Shown here one piece after another: positions 1 to 8,114 of a stretch of DNA of 64,000 bases; the first letter of the stretch is position 1, and each line of letters begins with the position of its first letter. The notes under the pieces are model-generated. The model was not told where the DNA came from, did not search any database, and saw only the letters and a program-made list of their open reading frames with translations. The DNA comes from Rhodophyticola sp017644125. GTDB lineage: Bacteria; Pseudomonadota; Alphaproteobacteria; Rhodobacterales; Rhodobacteraceae. Both the position numbers and the translations under genes were made by a program. The DNA is taken from NCBI RefSeq assembly GCF_042140125.1, contig NZ_CP159473.1; one strand, 5' to 3'.

Positions 1-546
1 CTTGACCCCACTGGAAAGTTGCTAAACATCCTCGCCCATCCCGCGTAAACGCTGACACATTGGGCTCTGAGCAGACCTCGCATGGGCTGCGGCATCCGGG
101 GCGCGGCCGACATGGGATCCTGATCGGCATTCAAGGCCCCTTTCTGCCGCGCTGTGCCTGACTGAACGCCGCATTCCCGCGTCACGAAACCTGCCGTTTG
201 GGCACAATGCTGCAGTTTAACGCTCAGATAAATGCCTGCGCGGGAAAACTGCCCCCATGGTGCCAGAAGCTGCCGCTCCCCGTTTCATGGCAGATCCCGG
301 ACGTATCCGCATGTGAGCACAGCTTCGAACTCCCGACAGGGTCGGCCTCTGCGACTGCCGCAATTTCCAGAAGCTCCCCAACGACCGTATCGGCACATTT
401 GCGCTGGAAACGCCTTGGCCAGAAGACGGCGTGAACATGATCCGCTAGACTTGCGGCGGGCAGTCTGTTCATCGACCCCCGAGCGGCCACGCGCCAAAGC
501 CGCGCGAGCCAGACCACGTTCAAGCGATTTCGTTGGGATTGATATC
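1..546. other. left-edge stretch without a supported gene
   Basis: No open frame here looks like a real protein. The short frames on both strands are rich in Arg, Ser and Pro and match no family I recognise. It may be decayed coding or mobile DNA, but I see no terminal repeats or transposase motifs. It also serves as upstream DNA of the CPBP protease gene. Confidence 0.4.
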
Positions 547-1407
547 TTGAAAAACATACGTGTATGGGCCGCTGAACGTCCCTTCGCCGCTGCTGGTCTG
601 CTGCTGCTCGTCGCCGCGGTTTACTTCGTTGCCCCTGTGCTGTTCCTCGATGCCTCGCAACTCTTCGGGCACGGGCGACAGGAGCAGGGCGCGTCTGAGT
701 TCGCGGACGGTCTGTGGGCCGAAATCGGATTGGCCGGGGTGCTTGTGCTTGCCGTCTTGCTTCTCGGCTGGACCCGGGAAACAGGGCTCACAATCATGCC
801 GCGCTGGCGTGCGAGCCTCTTTGCCGTCCCCTATATCGCGTTGGTTCTGCTCATGGTCCTTGTGACCTATGGAACCGTTTTGGTGCAGGACGAGGCGTTC
901 GCCCTGACCGCCGCCGATTGGCGGATGGTCGGGGTCGCGAGTTTCGTCGCACTTGTTGTGGGACTGTTCGAGGAGCTGTTGTTTCGCGGCGTGCTTCTGC
1001 ATGGTTTGAGATCGAAAATGCCCGCCATTCCCGCAGTGCTGGTGGCCGCATTGATTTTCGGCGCTTTCCACTTCGTGAACTGGGTGGGTGGCCAACCCTT
1101 CGACGTGACCGTCATGCAGGTCATCTCCGCCGCCGGCGGAGGGGTGTTCTACGGGGCCCTGGTGCTGTGGACAGGTTCACTCTGGCCCTCCATCATCATG
1201 CACGGGCTTTGGGATGCGGCTGTCACCCTGAATCAGACCATGTTGGGCGCGGGTGAAATCATGCCTGAACCTGCCGACGGCGCAGCCGGACTCACCGAAA
1301 CCGCCTATAATCCCTTGTCTGCTCTGCTCTCGCCGGAGTTGATCTACGGTCTGATATTGCTTGGGTTGTGGGCGTGGTGGAACCATCGTCGCTCGACGTC
1401 CGGATAG
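547..1407 (+). CDS. CPBP family intramembrane metalloprotease
   Basis: This is a multi-pass membrane protein of the CPBP (CAAX protease / bacteriocin-processing, Abi) family, about 286 residues. The signature is visible: an EELLFRG motif (Glu142, Glu143, Arg147), a second-motif His175 in FHFVNW, and His219 in HGLWD, all in hydrophobic helices, as expected of the metal-binding glutamyl protease core. Family members cleave prenylated or peptide substrates in the membrane, but the substrate here is unknown. The start is chosen at a TTG because the open frame further upstream encodes low-complexity Arg-rich sequence. No strong ribosome-binding site is seen, so the start is uncertain. The gene appears to stand alone. 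Confidence 0.85.
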   Translation: MKNIRVWAAERPFAAAGLLLLVAAVYFVAPVLFLDASQLFGHGRQEQGASEFADGLWAEIGLAGVLVLAVLLLGWTRETGLTIMPRWRASLFAVPYIALVLLMVLVTYGTVLVQDEAFALTAADWRMVGVASFVALVVGLFEELLFRGVLLHGLRSKMPAIPAVLVAALIFGAFHFVNWVGGQPFDVTVMQVISAAGGGVFYGALVLWTGSLWPSIIMHGLWDAAVTLNQTMLGAGEIMPEPADGAAGLTETAYNPLSALLSPELIYGLILLGLWAWWNHRRSTSG

Positions 1408-1595
1408 TCTGTGAAGCTGCACGGCTGAAGCGAAACAAAAGGATGGCCCTGCACCTGTCTGTGAACATCAATTGCCATGCGGGCCATGCGCGCTTGCGGC
1501 CCCTGGCGGCGATCTGAGCCCTTCGCGGCATCATGGGCTATGGGCTCCAAACAGCCATTCCCGAAGGCGGCCTTGCAGACCCAAGAGCACGCCGA

Positions 1596-2048
1596 TCAGC
1601 CATCCTCCTCCAGCCGCACCCGCATCTCGCGGATCACCGGCAGGGCCGCGCGGACCCGGTCCGTGCCGATCTCGGCCACGGTCGCCGTGAGGATCGGGGC
1701 AATCGCCTCCAGCGCCGCATCGCGGGCCTTGCGGCCCGAAGGGCTGATCGACACGAACTTGCGCCGCGCATCATCCCAGTCAGGGCGGATATGCACATGC
1801 CCCGCCCATTCCAGCTTGCCCAATGTGTTGGTCATCGCGCCCCGGGTGACATGGAAGATGCGGGCCAGTTGCGCCGGCGTTTTCTCATCGCCCGTGCGCG
1901 CCAGCTGGTTCAGAACGGAAAAATGGCTGAGTTCCATCCCCTTCGGCAACGCCCTGGACAACCGGTTCCGCGCCAGCTGATCGGCCATGAACATCTCGCT
2001 GAACAGCGCGACGGCAAGGGGGTCATCGGTGGAGGTCATGGCGCGCAT
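1596..2048 (-). CDS. MarR family transcriptional regulator
   Basis: A winged-helix regulator of about 150 residues. The central helix-turn-helix reads KTPAQLARIFHVTRGAMTNTLGKLEWAGHV and is followed by the wing (RPDWDDARRKFVSISPSG), a layout typical of MarR proteins, which bind palindromic operators as dimers. The N-terminal helix (ALFSEMFMADQLARNRLSRAL) and C-terminal helices would make the dimer. It lies downstream of grxC on the same strand, separated by a hairpin. Two in-frame ATGs (2048 and 2039) are possible and neither has a good ribosome-binding site. Its ligand and target are not evident from context. Confidence 0.85.
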   Translation of the reverse strand: MRAMTSTDDPLAVALFSEMFMADQLARNRLSRALPKGMELSHFSVLNQLARTGDEKTPAQLARIFHVTRGAMTNTLGKLEWAGHVHIRPDWDDARRKFVSISPSGRKARDAALEAIAPILTATVAEIGTDRVRAALPVIREMRVRLEEDG

Positions 2049-2061
2049 AACACAAGACTCT

Positions 2062-2081
2062 GGCCCCTTGAGCAAGGGGCC
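2062..2081. terminator. hairpin between grxC and marR
   Basis: A near-perfect palindrome with 8-bp arms GGCCCCTT/AAGGGGCC around GAGC. It sits 11 bases after the grxC stop on the minus strand and directly before the marR start. There is no T-tract, so it could be a weak terminator, an attenuator or an operator. Confidence 0.4.
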
Positions 2082-2092
2082 AGCACGTCGCG

Positions 2093-2350
2093 TCAGGCCG
2101 CAAGCATCCCGTCAAGCTTACCCTCGCGGTCCAGCGCGGCCATTTCGTCATAGCCGCCCACATGGGTCTCGCCGATGAAAATCTGCGGCACCGTATGGCG
2201 GCCATTGGCGCGGGCCAGCATCTCCTGGCGTTTCTCGGCATCGCCCGAGACGTTGTATTCCGCAAAGCTGATGCCCTTTTCGGTCAGCAGGCGTTTGGCC
2301 GCGTGGCAATATCCGCAAAGCGGCGAGGTGTAGATTTCAACTGTCGGCAT
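2093..2350 (-). CDS. grxC: glutaredoxin 3 (GrxC)
   Basis: A cytosolic dithiol glutaredoxin of 85 residues, the usual GrxC length. The active site is Cys12-Gly-Tyr-Cys15 (more often CPYC), followed by the cis-Pro loop HTVPQIFIGETHVGGYDEM that holds glutathione. It reduces protein disulfides and mixed disulfides with glutathione and can supply electrons to ribonucleotide reductase. It lies 36 bases downstream of comF on the same strand, an arrangement common in Rhodobacterales, so the two are probably co-transcribed. Confidence 0.95.
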   Translation of the reverse strand: MPTVEIYTSPLCGYCHAAKRLLTEKGISFAEYNVSGDAEKRQEMLARANGRHTVPQIFIGETHVGGYDEMAALDREGKLDGMLAA

Positions 2351-2386
2351 GATCTGGCTTCCCTCTGTCCGGTGTTGCGTTCCGAT

Positions 2387-3109
2387 TTAGGTGTCCCGGG
2401 CCACGCGCGCCAGAGCAATCACGGAGACGTTTGCGGCCCCGGCCAGAAAACACGCCTCGGTCGCGGCGGCGAAGGTCGCGCCGGTGGTCATCACATCGTC
2501 GACCAGCAGAACATCGCGGCCCTCCAGCACCGCCCCGTGGCCCGGCGCGGGGAGGATTGCCCTCTCCAGGGTTCGGAACCGGCTTTCCCGGCCCAGCCCG
2601 TCAAGGCTTTGCGTGGCCCGCGCCCGCACAAGCGCCCGGGGCGCGACCGGCACACCGGCGGCGCGGCCAAGCGCATGGGCCAGAAGCGCGGACTGGTTGA
2701 AGCGCCGCCTGAGCAGACGCCAGCGGTGCAGCGGCACCGGCACCAGAAGCGTGCGCGGGCCCAGAAGCGGCCCCGCGGCCCGCACCATCCACGGCGCGGC
2801 GGCCCGCGCCACCTCAGCCCGGTCGCCGTGTTTCAGACCGAGGATCAGGCGGCGCGCATTTCCGGAATAGGCGAAGACCGCGCGGCCCTGCGACCAGGGC
2901 CGCGCGAACGTCAGGCACTCGTCGCAGCGAATCGGGCGGTCATCGCCACGCCCCGGCAGAGGCACGCCGCAGATGTCGCAGGACGCGCCGTGAATGAAGG
3001 GCGTTTCAAGCCAGCAGGGGCCGCAAATCGCGTAATCGGTCTCCACCTGTGCGCCGCAACAAAGGCATTCGGGCGGAAAGACCGCATGCACCGCCGTTTG
3101 CAATCTCAT
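2387..3109 (-). CDS. comF: ComF family phosphoribosyltransferase-like protein
   Basis: A 240-residue protein with an N-terminal zinc ribbon (CLCCG...CGPC and CDICG...CDEC cysteine pairs, residues about 15-65) and a C-terminal type I phosphoribosyltransferase fold. The PRPP-binding signature VLLVDDVMTTGAT is at residues 200-212. In naturally competent bacteria ComF is needed to take up DNA; elsewhere the family is a conserved double-zinc-ribbon PRTase of unclear role. It is divergent from the methyltransferase-hemH pair, with only about 43 bases between starts, so the promoters must overlap. Confidence 0.9.
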   Translation of the reverse strand: MRLQTAVHAVFPPECLCCGAQVETDYAICGPCWLETPFIHGASCDICGVPLPGRGDDRPIRCDECLTFARPWSQGRAVFAYSGNARRLILGLKHGDRAEVARAAAPWMVRAAGPLLGPRTLLVPVPLHRWRLLRRRFNQSALLAHALGRAAGVPVAPRALVRARATQSLDGLGRESRFRTLERAILPAPGHGAVLEGRDVLLVDDVMTTGATFAAATEACFLAGAANVSVIALARVARDT

Positions 3110-3152
3110 GTCATGCCCCTAAGTTGCAGCGGGTCAGCGAACGGAACCCTTG

Positions 3153-4007
3153 ATGAAGAACCAGCGACCAGCCGCTCTGGTGGACAGACCTGCCCTTGCC
3201 CGGCACCGTGCCCGCGCACGGCTGGATCAGGCCGGCTTCCTGCATGACGAAGCCCGGTTCGAGCTTCAGGAAAGACTCATCGACGTTAACAGATCGTTTA
3301 CGAGGCCCGCGATCGTGACGCCTTTCCCGGCGGAATGGGACGGTTTCCTGCCCGGCGCCGTGGTCGTGCCGGATGCGGAGGTGATCGATCTGGCGCCGGG
3401 CGCCCACGATCTGGTGATCCACGCGATGGGCCTGCACTGGGCCGACGATCCGGTGGGCCAGATTGTGCAATGCCGCCGGGCGCTGGCCCCCGACGGGCTG
3501 TTTCTGGCGGTGTGTTTCGCGGGCGAAACGCTGGGCGAGCTGCGCGCCGCCCTTGGCCAGGCCGAGATCGAGACGCTGGGCGGCCTGTCCCCCCGCATCG
3601 CCCCGATGGGAGAGTTGCGCGATCTGGGCGGGCTGTTGCAGCGCGCGGGCTTTGCCCTGCCGGTTGCCGACAGCACGCGCCGGGAGGTGCATTATGCGAC
3701 GCTGCCCGATCTGATGGCCGATCTGCGCACCATGGGCGAAACAAACGCGCTGGCCAGCCGTCACCGGGCCCCCACGCCCCGGCGCCTGTTCCGGCGCGCG
3801 GCGGAGATTTACGCGGCAGGTTTCCCGGCCGAGGGGGGGCGCATCCGCGCGACCTTCGAGCTGGCTTTCCTGACCGGCTGGACCCCCCATGAGAGCCAGC
3901 AGAAACCCCTGCGTCCCGGCAGCGCCAACACGCGGCTGGCTGACGCATTGCAAACAACCGAGTTTGACGACACAGCAACACCGGTTCTAGACCGGGAGCC
4001 TGACTGA
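3153..4007 (+). CDS. class I SAM methyltransferase-like protein (NDUFAF5-like), degenerate SAM motif
   Basis: A 284-residue protein whose middle resembles BioC/NDUFAF5-type methyltransferases (DLVIHAMGLHWADDPVGQI, then RRALAPDGLFLAVCFAGETL and a C-terminal RRLFRRAAEIYAAGFP segment). The glycine-rich SAM loop (motif I, D-x-G-x-G) normally expected near residues 50-60 is not visible. There the chain reads TPFPAEWDGFLPGAVVVPDAEVIDLAPGA shapes instead, so catalysis by the usual route is doubtful. The start is the ATG at 3153 rather than the TTG three bases earlier. It ends one base before the hemH GTG start, so the pair is almost certainly one transcript. The actual function is unknown. Confidence 0.75.
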   Translation: MKNQRPAALVDRPALARHRARARLDQAGFLHDEARFELQERLIDVNRSFTRPAIVTPFPAEWDGFLPGAVVVPDAEVIDLAPGAHDLVIHAMGLHWADDPVGQIVQCRRALAPDGLFLAVCFAGETLGELRAALGQAEIETLGGLSPRIAPMGELRDLGGLLQRAGFALPVADSTRREVHYATLPDLMADLRTMGETNALASRHRAPTPRRLFRRAAEIYAAGFPAEGGRIRATFELAFLTGWTPHESQQKPLRPGSANTRLADALQTTEFDDTATPVLDREPD

Positions 4008-4008
4008 G

Positions 4009-5082
4009 GTGCGAGCCGAAAAGATGAACATGATGCAGCCAAAGCCCGCGTTGAGCCACGCGCCCGCCGACCACCCGCAGGTGAAATTCGGCAAGATCGG
4101 AATTCTGCTGGCCAATCTGGGCACGCCCGATGATTACAGCTATTGGCCGATGCGCCGGTATCTGAACGAGTTCCTGTCCGACAAGCGGGTGATCGACTAT
4201 TCCGCCTGGATCTGGCAGCCGCTCCTGCAGCTGATCATCCTGTCGAAACGACCGTTTTCCTCGGGCAAGGCCTATGCCTCGATCTGGAACCACGAGGCGG
4301 GCGAAAGCCCCCTGATGACGATCACCAAGGACCAGACCGCCAAGATGAAGGCGGTGATGGCCGAACGCCATGGCGACAGGGTCGTGGTGGATTTCTGCAT
4401 GCGCTACGGCAACCCCTCGACCAAATCCAGGGTGGATGAACTGGTCGCGCAGGGCTGCACCAAGATCCTGTTCTTCCCGCTTTACCCGCAATATGCGGGC
4501 GCCACTTCGGCCACCGCCTGCGATCAGTTCTTCCGGTCGGTCATGTCGATCAAATGGCAGCCGATCGTGCGCACGGTCGAGCCCTATTTCGAGCATCCGC
4601 TGTACATCGAGGCGCTGGCGCAGTCGATCGAGCGGGCCTATGGCGCGCTGGAGAACCGGCCGGATATTCTGGTCTGTTCCTACCACGGCGTGCCGAAGCG
4701 CTATCTGATGGAGGGCGATCCCTATCACTGCCAGTGCCAGAAGACGACGCGCCTGCTGAAGGAACGTCTGGGCTGGGCCGATACGGATATCGTGACCACA
4801 TTCCAGAGCCGGTTCGGCCCCGAGGAATGGCTGAAACCCTACACGGTGGAGGAGGTCGCGCGGCTTGCGGAGACCGGCAAGAAGAAGATCGCCGTCTGTG
4901 CGCCCGCGTTTTCAGCCGACTGCATCGAAACGCTGGAAGAGATCAACGAAGAGATCAAGGAGAGCTTCGAAGAGGCCGGCGGCGAGGAGTTCACCTATAT
5001 CCCGTGCCTCAACGATGACGACGCCCATATCGCGGCACTGGCCGCCGTGGTGGATGACAATCTGAAAGGCTGGGTGGGTTAG
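4009..5082 (+). CDS. hemH: ferrochelatase (HemH)
   Basis: Inserts ferrous iron into protoporphyrin IX, the last step of heme synthesis, at the cytoplasmic membrane face. The 357-residue protein has the family landmarks: the N-terminal GILLANLGTPDDYSYWPMRRYL, the FCMRYGNPST segment, the LFFPLYPQYAGATSAT loop, the catalytic His in CSYHGVPKRY and the acidic metal path in ETLEEINEEI. The GTG at 4009 follows the upstream stop by one base. An ATG at 4024 is an equally plausible start, since the first residues are not conserved. Its stop overlaps that of a tiny convergent gene. Confidence 0.95.
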   Translation: MRAEKMNMMQPKPALSHAPADHPQVKFGKIGILLANLGTPDDYSYWPMRRYLNEFLSDKRVIDYSAWIWQPLLQLIILSKRPFSSGKAYASIWNHEAGESPLMTITKDQTAKMKAVMAERHGDRVVVDFCMRYGNPSTKSRVDELVAQGCTKILFFPLYPQYAGATSATACDQFFRSVMSIKWQPIVRTVEPYFEHPLYIEALAQSIERAYGALENRPDILVCSYHGVPKRYLMEGDPYHCQCQKTTRLLKERLGWADTDIVTTFQSRFGPEEWLKPYTVEEVARLAETGKKKIAVCAPAFSADCIETLEEINEEIKESFEEAGGEEFTYIPCLNDDDAHIAALAAVVDDNLKGWVG

Positions 5083-5207
5083 GCGCTTACCGGGCGTCCG
5101 GTGAAGATCCGGTCGCCGACGCGCACCATGATCTTGCCATCGGTCAGCGCCCGCACAAAAATGCCCTGAACGGACACGCAAGTTCCCAATGTGATCGTCT
5201 TGAGCAC
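5079..5207 (-). CDS. small conserved-looking protein, 42 residues
   Basis: A short frame starting at GTG (5205-5207) with GGGGGA as ribosome-binding site. It encodes a compact beta-rich peptide beginning VLKTITLGTCVSVQGIFVRA and ending RVGDRIFTGRPVSA. The alternation of hydrophobic and polar residues and the lack of low complexity look like a real small domain. I have a general memory of similar short proteins in Rhodobacterales but no function to assign. Its stop overlaps the hemH stop by four bases on the opposite strand, a tight convergent arrangement. Confidence 0.65.
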   Translation of the reverse strand: MLKTITLGTCVSVQGIFVRALTDGKIMVRVGDRIFTGRPVSA

Positions 5208-5272
5208 AGTCGTAATCCCCCGATTGGCTGTGATTATCCGATACTATTCCAGTTTTATGAAAAAGCAGCCCC

Positions 5273-5293
5273 AAAAACCGGCGTATAGGCCGG
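5273..5293 (-). terminator. rho-independent terminator after mutT
   Basis: On the minus strand a stem CCGGC/GCCGG with a 6-nt loop is followed directly by TTTTT, about 50 bases after the mutT stop. It would end the parvulin-argJ-mutT transcript before the 42-residue gene. Confidence 0.6.
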
Positions 5294-5342
5294 AAAATCG
5301 CGGAAATATCAGGCGGTCCGGATCAAATCCGGCGCGGCCGGG

Positions 5343-5741
5343 TCAAAGCCAGTCGCGCAGGATGGGGATCAGGGGGATATCGGCCGCCGGCATCGGGTAG
5401 TCGCGCAGGGCCTTTGGCGCGACCCATTTCAGCACCTGTTTTTCGCGCGGGGCGGGTATGCCCTGCCATTTCCGGCAGACGAAAAGCGGCATCAGCAGGT
5501 GAAACTCCGCGTAGCTGTGGCTGGCGAAGGTGAGCGGGGCGAGGCACGAAGCCCAGGTGTCGATCCCCAGTTCCTCGTGCAGCTCGCGGATCAACGCGGC
5601 CTCGGGCGTTTCGCCCGGTTCGACCTTGCCGCCCGGAAACTCCCACAGACCGGCCATGGATTTGCCCTCGGGGCGTTGGGCCAGAAGCACGCGGCCATCC
5701 GGGTCGATCAGCGCGACCGCCGAGACGAGAACCGTTTTCAT
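5343..5741 (-). CDS. mutT: MutT-type NUDIX hydrolase (8-oxo-dGTP diphosphatase)
   Basis: A 132-residue protein with a complete Nudix box, GGKVEPGETPEAALIRELHEELGI, at about residues 37-60 (Gly, Glu, Arg-Glu, Glu-Glu and Gly in the canonical GX5EX7REUXEEXGU spacing). MutT cleans the nucleotide pool of oxidised dGTP. The chosen start (5741) gives the conventional N-terminus MKTVLVSAVALID; the longer frame adds only Arg/Pro-rich residues. It is the last gene of a minus-strand run with argJ 34 bases upstream. Confidence 0.93.
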   Translation of the reverse strand: MKTVLVSAVALIDPDGRVLLAQRPEGKSMAGLWEFPGGKVEPGETPEAALIRELHEELGIDTWASCLAPLTFASHSYAEFHLLMPLFVCRKWQGIPAPREKQVLKWVAPKALRDYPMPAADIPLIPILRDWL

Positions 5742-5775
5742 CCGCGGCCCCGACGATCGCCCCGGCAATCGGCGG

Positions 5776-7044
5776 TCACGACCGGTAATCCGCGTTGATG
5801 GTGATGTAGCCATGGGTCAGATCGCAGGTCCAGATCGTCGCAGACCCGTCGCCAAGGCCCAGATCGACCGCGATCAGCAAGGTGTCGGAGGTCATGTAGG
5901 CCGCGCCCGCCTCCTCCCGGTAGCCGGGCGCGACCCAGCCGTCTTCGGCCACGAGGATGTCCCCGAACCGGATGCTGAGACGGTCGCGGTCCGCCTTTGC
6001 GCCGGATTTGCCGACGGCCATGACGATGCGGCCCCAGTTCGGATCCTCCCCGGCGATGGCGGTTTTCACCAGCGGTGAATTGGCGATGGCGCGGGCAACC
6101 CTGTCGGCATCGGCATCGCTGGCCGCGCCGGTCACCCGCACCTCGACCAGCTTCGTCGCGCCTTCGCCGTCGCGGACGATCTGCAGCGCAAGGTCTTTCA
6201 TCACCGCTTCTAGGGCCGCGGCGAACTCCCGCGCTTCGGCGCTGTCGACATCGGTGATCCGCCCGTGGCCCGCCTTGCCGGTGGCCACCACCATCACCGT
6301 ATCGGAAGTGGAGGTATCGCTGTCGACGGTGATCGCGTTGAAGGTGCGTGTGGTCTGCGCGCGCAGCATGTCCTGCAGCACGGGCCGGTCAATCGCAGCA
6401 TCGGTGAAGATATAGGCCAGCATCGTCGCCATGTCCGGCGCGATCATGCCGGAGCCTTTGGCGAAGCCCGCGATGGAAACCGGCGTGCCGCCGATCCGCA
6501 TCGTGGCCGTGGCACCCTTGGCGAAGGTATCCGTGGTCATGATGGCACGCGCGGCGGCGGCCCCGCCTGCGGGCGACAGGCCGGCCTTGAGCGCAGCGAT
6601 GGCGCCGGTGATCTTTTCCGCAGGCAGCGGCTCTCCGATCACGCCGGTGGAGGCGGTGAAGACATGCGCCTCCGGCAGGTCCATGGCGCGGGCGACCTGC
6701 GCACAGACGGCGCGCACCGTCTCCGCGCCCGCGGCCCCCGTGAAGGCGTTGGAATTGCCGGAATTGACCAGAATCGCGAACCCGGCCTCCTGCGCCCCGA
6801 GCGCCGCCAGCTTGGCCTCGCAATCCAGCACCGGCGCGGAGCGGGTGGCGGAGCGGGTGAACACCCCGGCGAGCGACGCGCCGGGCGCGATTTCGGCCAG
6901 CATCACGTCTTCGCGGTTCTTGTACTTGATGCCGGCCGCCGCCGCGGCAAAGCGCACCCCGTCGATCACCGGCAGGTCCGGAAACCCGCCCGGCGGCGCC
7001 AGCGGCGAAACCGCCGGCTTGGCTTTCGTGGCACTGTCGCTCAT
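5776..7044 (-). CDS. argJ: bifunctional ornithine acetyltransferase / N-acetylglutamate synthase (ArgJ)
   Basis: Transfers the acetyl group from N-acetylornithine to glutamate, running the cyclic arginine pathway; many forms also use acetyl-CoA. The 422-residue precursor contains the self-cleavage site DMATMLA, where Thr207 becomes the N-terminal nucleophile of the beta chain. Other family landmarks are MLAEIAPGASLAGVFTRS near the N-terminus, ILVNSGNSNAFTG and GEDPNWGRIVMAVGKSG. It lies 10 bases downstream of the parvulin gene and 34 upstream of mutT, consistent with one operon. Confidence 0.96.
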   Translation of the reverse strand: MSDSATKAKPAVSPLAPPGGFPDLPVIDGVRFAAAAAGIKYKNREDVMLAEIAPGASLAGVFTRSATRSAPVLDCEAKLAALGAQEAGFAILVNSGNSNAFTGAAGAETVRAVCAQVARAMDLPEAHVFTASTGVIGEPLPAEKITGAIAALKAGLSPAGGAAAARAIMTTDTFAKGATATMRIGGTPVSIAGFAKGSGMIAPDMATMLAYIFTDAAIDRPVLQDMLRAQTTRTFNAITVDSDTSTSDTVMVVATGKAGHGRITDVDSAEAREFAAALEAVMKDLALQIVRDGEGATKLVEVRVTGAASDADADRVARAIANSPLVKTAIAGEDPNWGRIVMAVGKSGAKADRDRLSIRFGDILVAEDGWVAPGYREEAGAAYMTSDTLLIAVDLGLGDGSATIWTCDLTHGYITINADYRS

Positions 7045-7054
7045 TGGTGTGCGC

Positions 7055-7888
7055 TCAGTTTTCCAGAAGATCCATGTCGCGGATCAGGCTGATATCGAAG
7101 CCTTCCAGATCCGGGCGCTCCACATCGGCTTCGGCGGTCAGCTCTTCCATGCGGGCATCGACGCGGGCGCGGCGCAGCCCCTGAACCAGTTCCTCGCGCA
7201 CATCCTCCAGCGCGGGCGCGTCCTGCAGCCGGCTTTCATTGAGGCGGATCACATGCCAGCCGAACTGGGTCTCGACAGGCGCCGAGATCTCGTCCGCCTC
7301 AAGAGCGAAGACCGCCTCCTCGAAGCTGGGGACCATCATGCCGGCGGTGAACCAGCCAAGCTGCCCGCCATTCGGGCCCGAGGGACCGGTGGAGTGCTGC
7401 TGCGCCAGTTCGGCGAAATCGGCACCGCCCTCCAGTTCCGCGATCAGCGCCAGCGCTTCTTCTTCGGTTTCGACCAGAATGTGGGAGGCGTTGTACTCCC
7501 GCGCCGGTTCGGTCGCGCCGTAGATGCTTTCGTATTCGGCCTCGATCTCCTCCTCGGGGATATCGGCCATCGCGATCTCGTCCATCAGCGCGGCGGCGAG
7601 GAACGCGCGCTGTTCATTTTCGAGACCGAGTTCCATCCGGGAGGTCATCATGCCCCGCGCCTGCCCGGCCATGACCTCCTGCTGAATCAGCTGCTCCAGC
7701 ATCCCCTCGAACAGCACCTGATCGGGCAACTGGCGATACTGGTCGGGCAGAAGCGATTGCATTGCGATCAGGTGGCCAAGCGTGATGTCGGTGCCGTTCA
7801 CGGTGGCCAGAACGGTGGTTGCGTCCTGGGCCTGAAGGGGAGCGGCAAGAAGCGCGGACAGAGCCACACCGGCAAGAAGTCGTTTCAT
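7055..7888 (-). CDS. exported parvulin-type peptidyl-prolyl isomerase
   Basis: A 277-residue periplasmic foldase. An N-terminal signal peptide (MKRLLAGVALSALLAAPLQAQ) leads into a SurA/PrsA-like helical region and then a PpiC domain around residues 130-225 (YNASHILVETEEEALALIAELEGG..., GGQLGWFTAGMMVPSFEEAVF, TQFGWHVIRL). The domain isomerises Xaa-Pro bonds and helps fold secreted or outer-membrane proteins. The ATG at 7888 is preferred because it is preceded by AAAGGA and starts the signal peptide; upstream in-frame residues look non-coding. It is divergent from secA, a sensible pairing of export and folding. Confidence 0.9.
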   Translation of the reverse strand: MKRLLAGVALSALLAAPLQAQDATTVLATVNGTDITLGHLIAMQSLLPDQYRQLPDQVLFEGMLEQLIQQEVMAGQARGMMTSRMELGLENEQRAFLAAALMDEIAMADIPEEEIEAEYESIYGATEPAREYNASHILVETEEEALALIAELEGGADFAELAQQHSTGPSGPNGGQLGWFTAGMMVPSFEEAVFALEADEISAPVETQFGWHVIRLNESRLQDAPALEDVREELVQGLRRARVDARMEELTAEADVERPDLEGFDISLIRDMDLLEN

Positions 7889-7935
7889 TTTCGAAAGTCC
7901 TTTGTTTTCGTCGGGCCCTTGATCCATTGGCCGCG

Positions 7936-7964
7936 TTGACACATATCCGGCGGCCCCTTATGTC
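7936..7964 (+). promoter_or_regulatory. candidate sigma-70 promoter for secA
   Basis: A perfect -35 TTGACA (7936-7941) is followed after 17 bases by TATGTC (7959-7964), a weak -10. It lies about 150 bases upstream of the secA ATG in the divergent region shared with the parvulin gene. A 12-bp perfect palindrome GTTTGGCCAAAC follows at 8022-8033. Confidence 0.45.
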
Positions 7965-8114
7965 CCTGACTGGTTTCGCACCGGGGCCGTGCCGATCTTG
8001 CCGCCGTTGATAGACCGCAGAGTTTGGCCAAACAAGCCGCGTGCCGCACACGAATTGATGATCCGGGGGAATGCCGCCCATGGCGCCACCCGCAACAAAA
8101 AGGCGTTTGAGAAC

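Noticed and set aside
1..546. Remnant of an insertion sequence
   Set aside because: No terminal repeats, transposase motif or duplicated target was visible.
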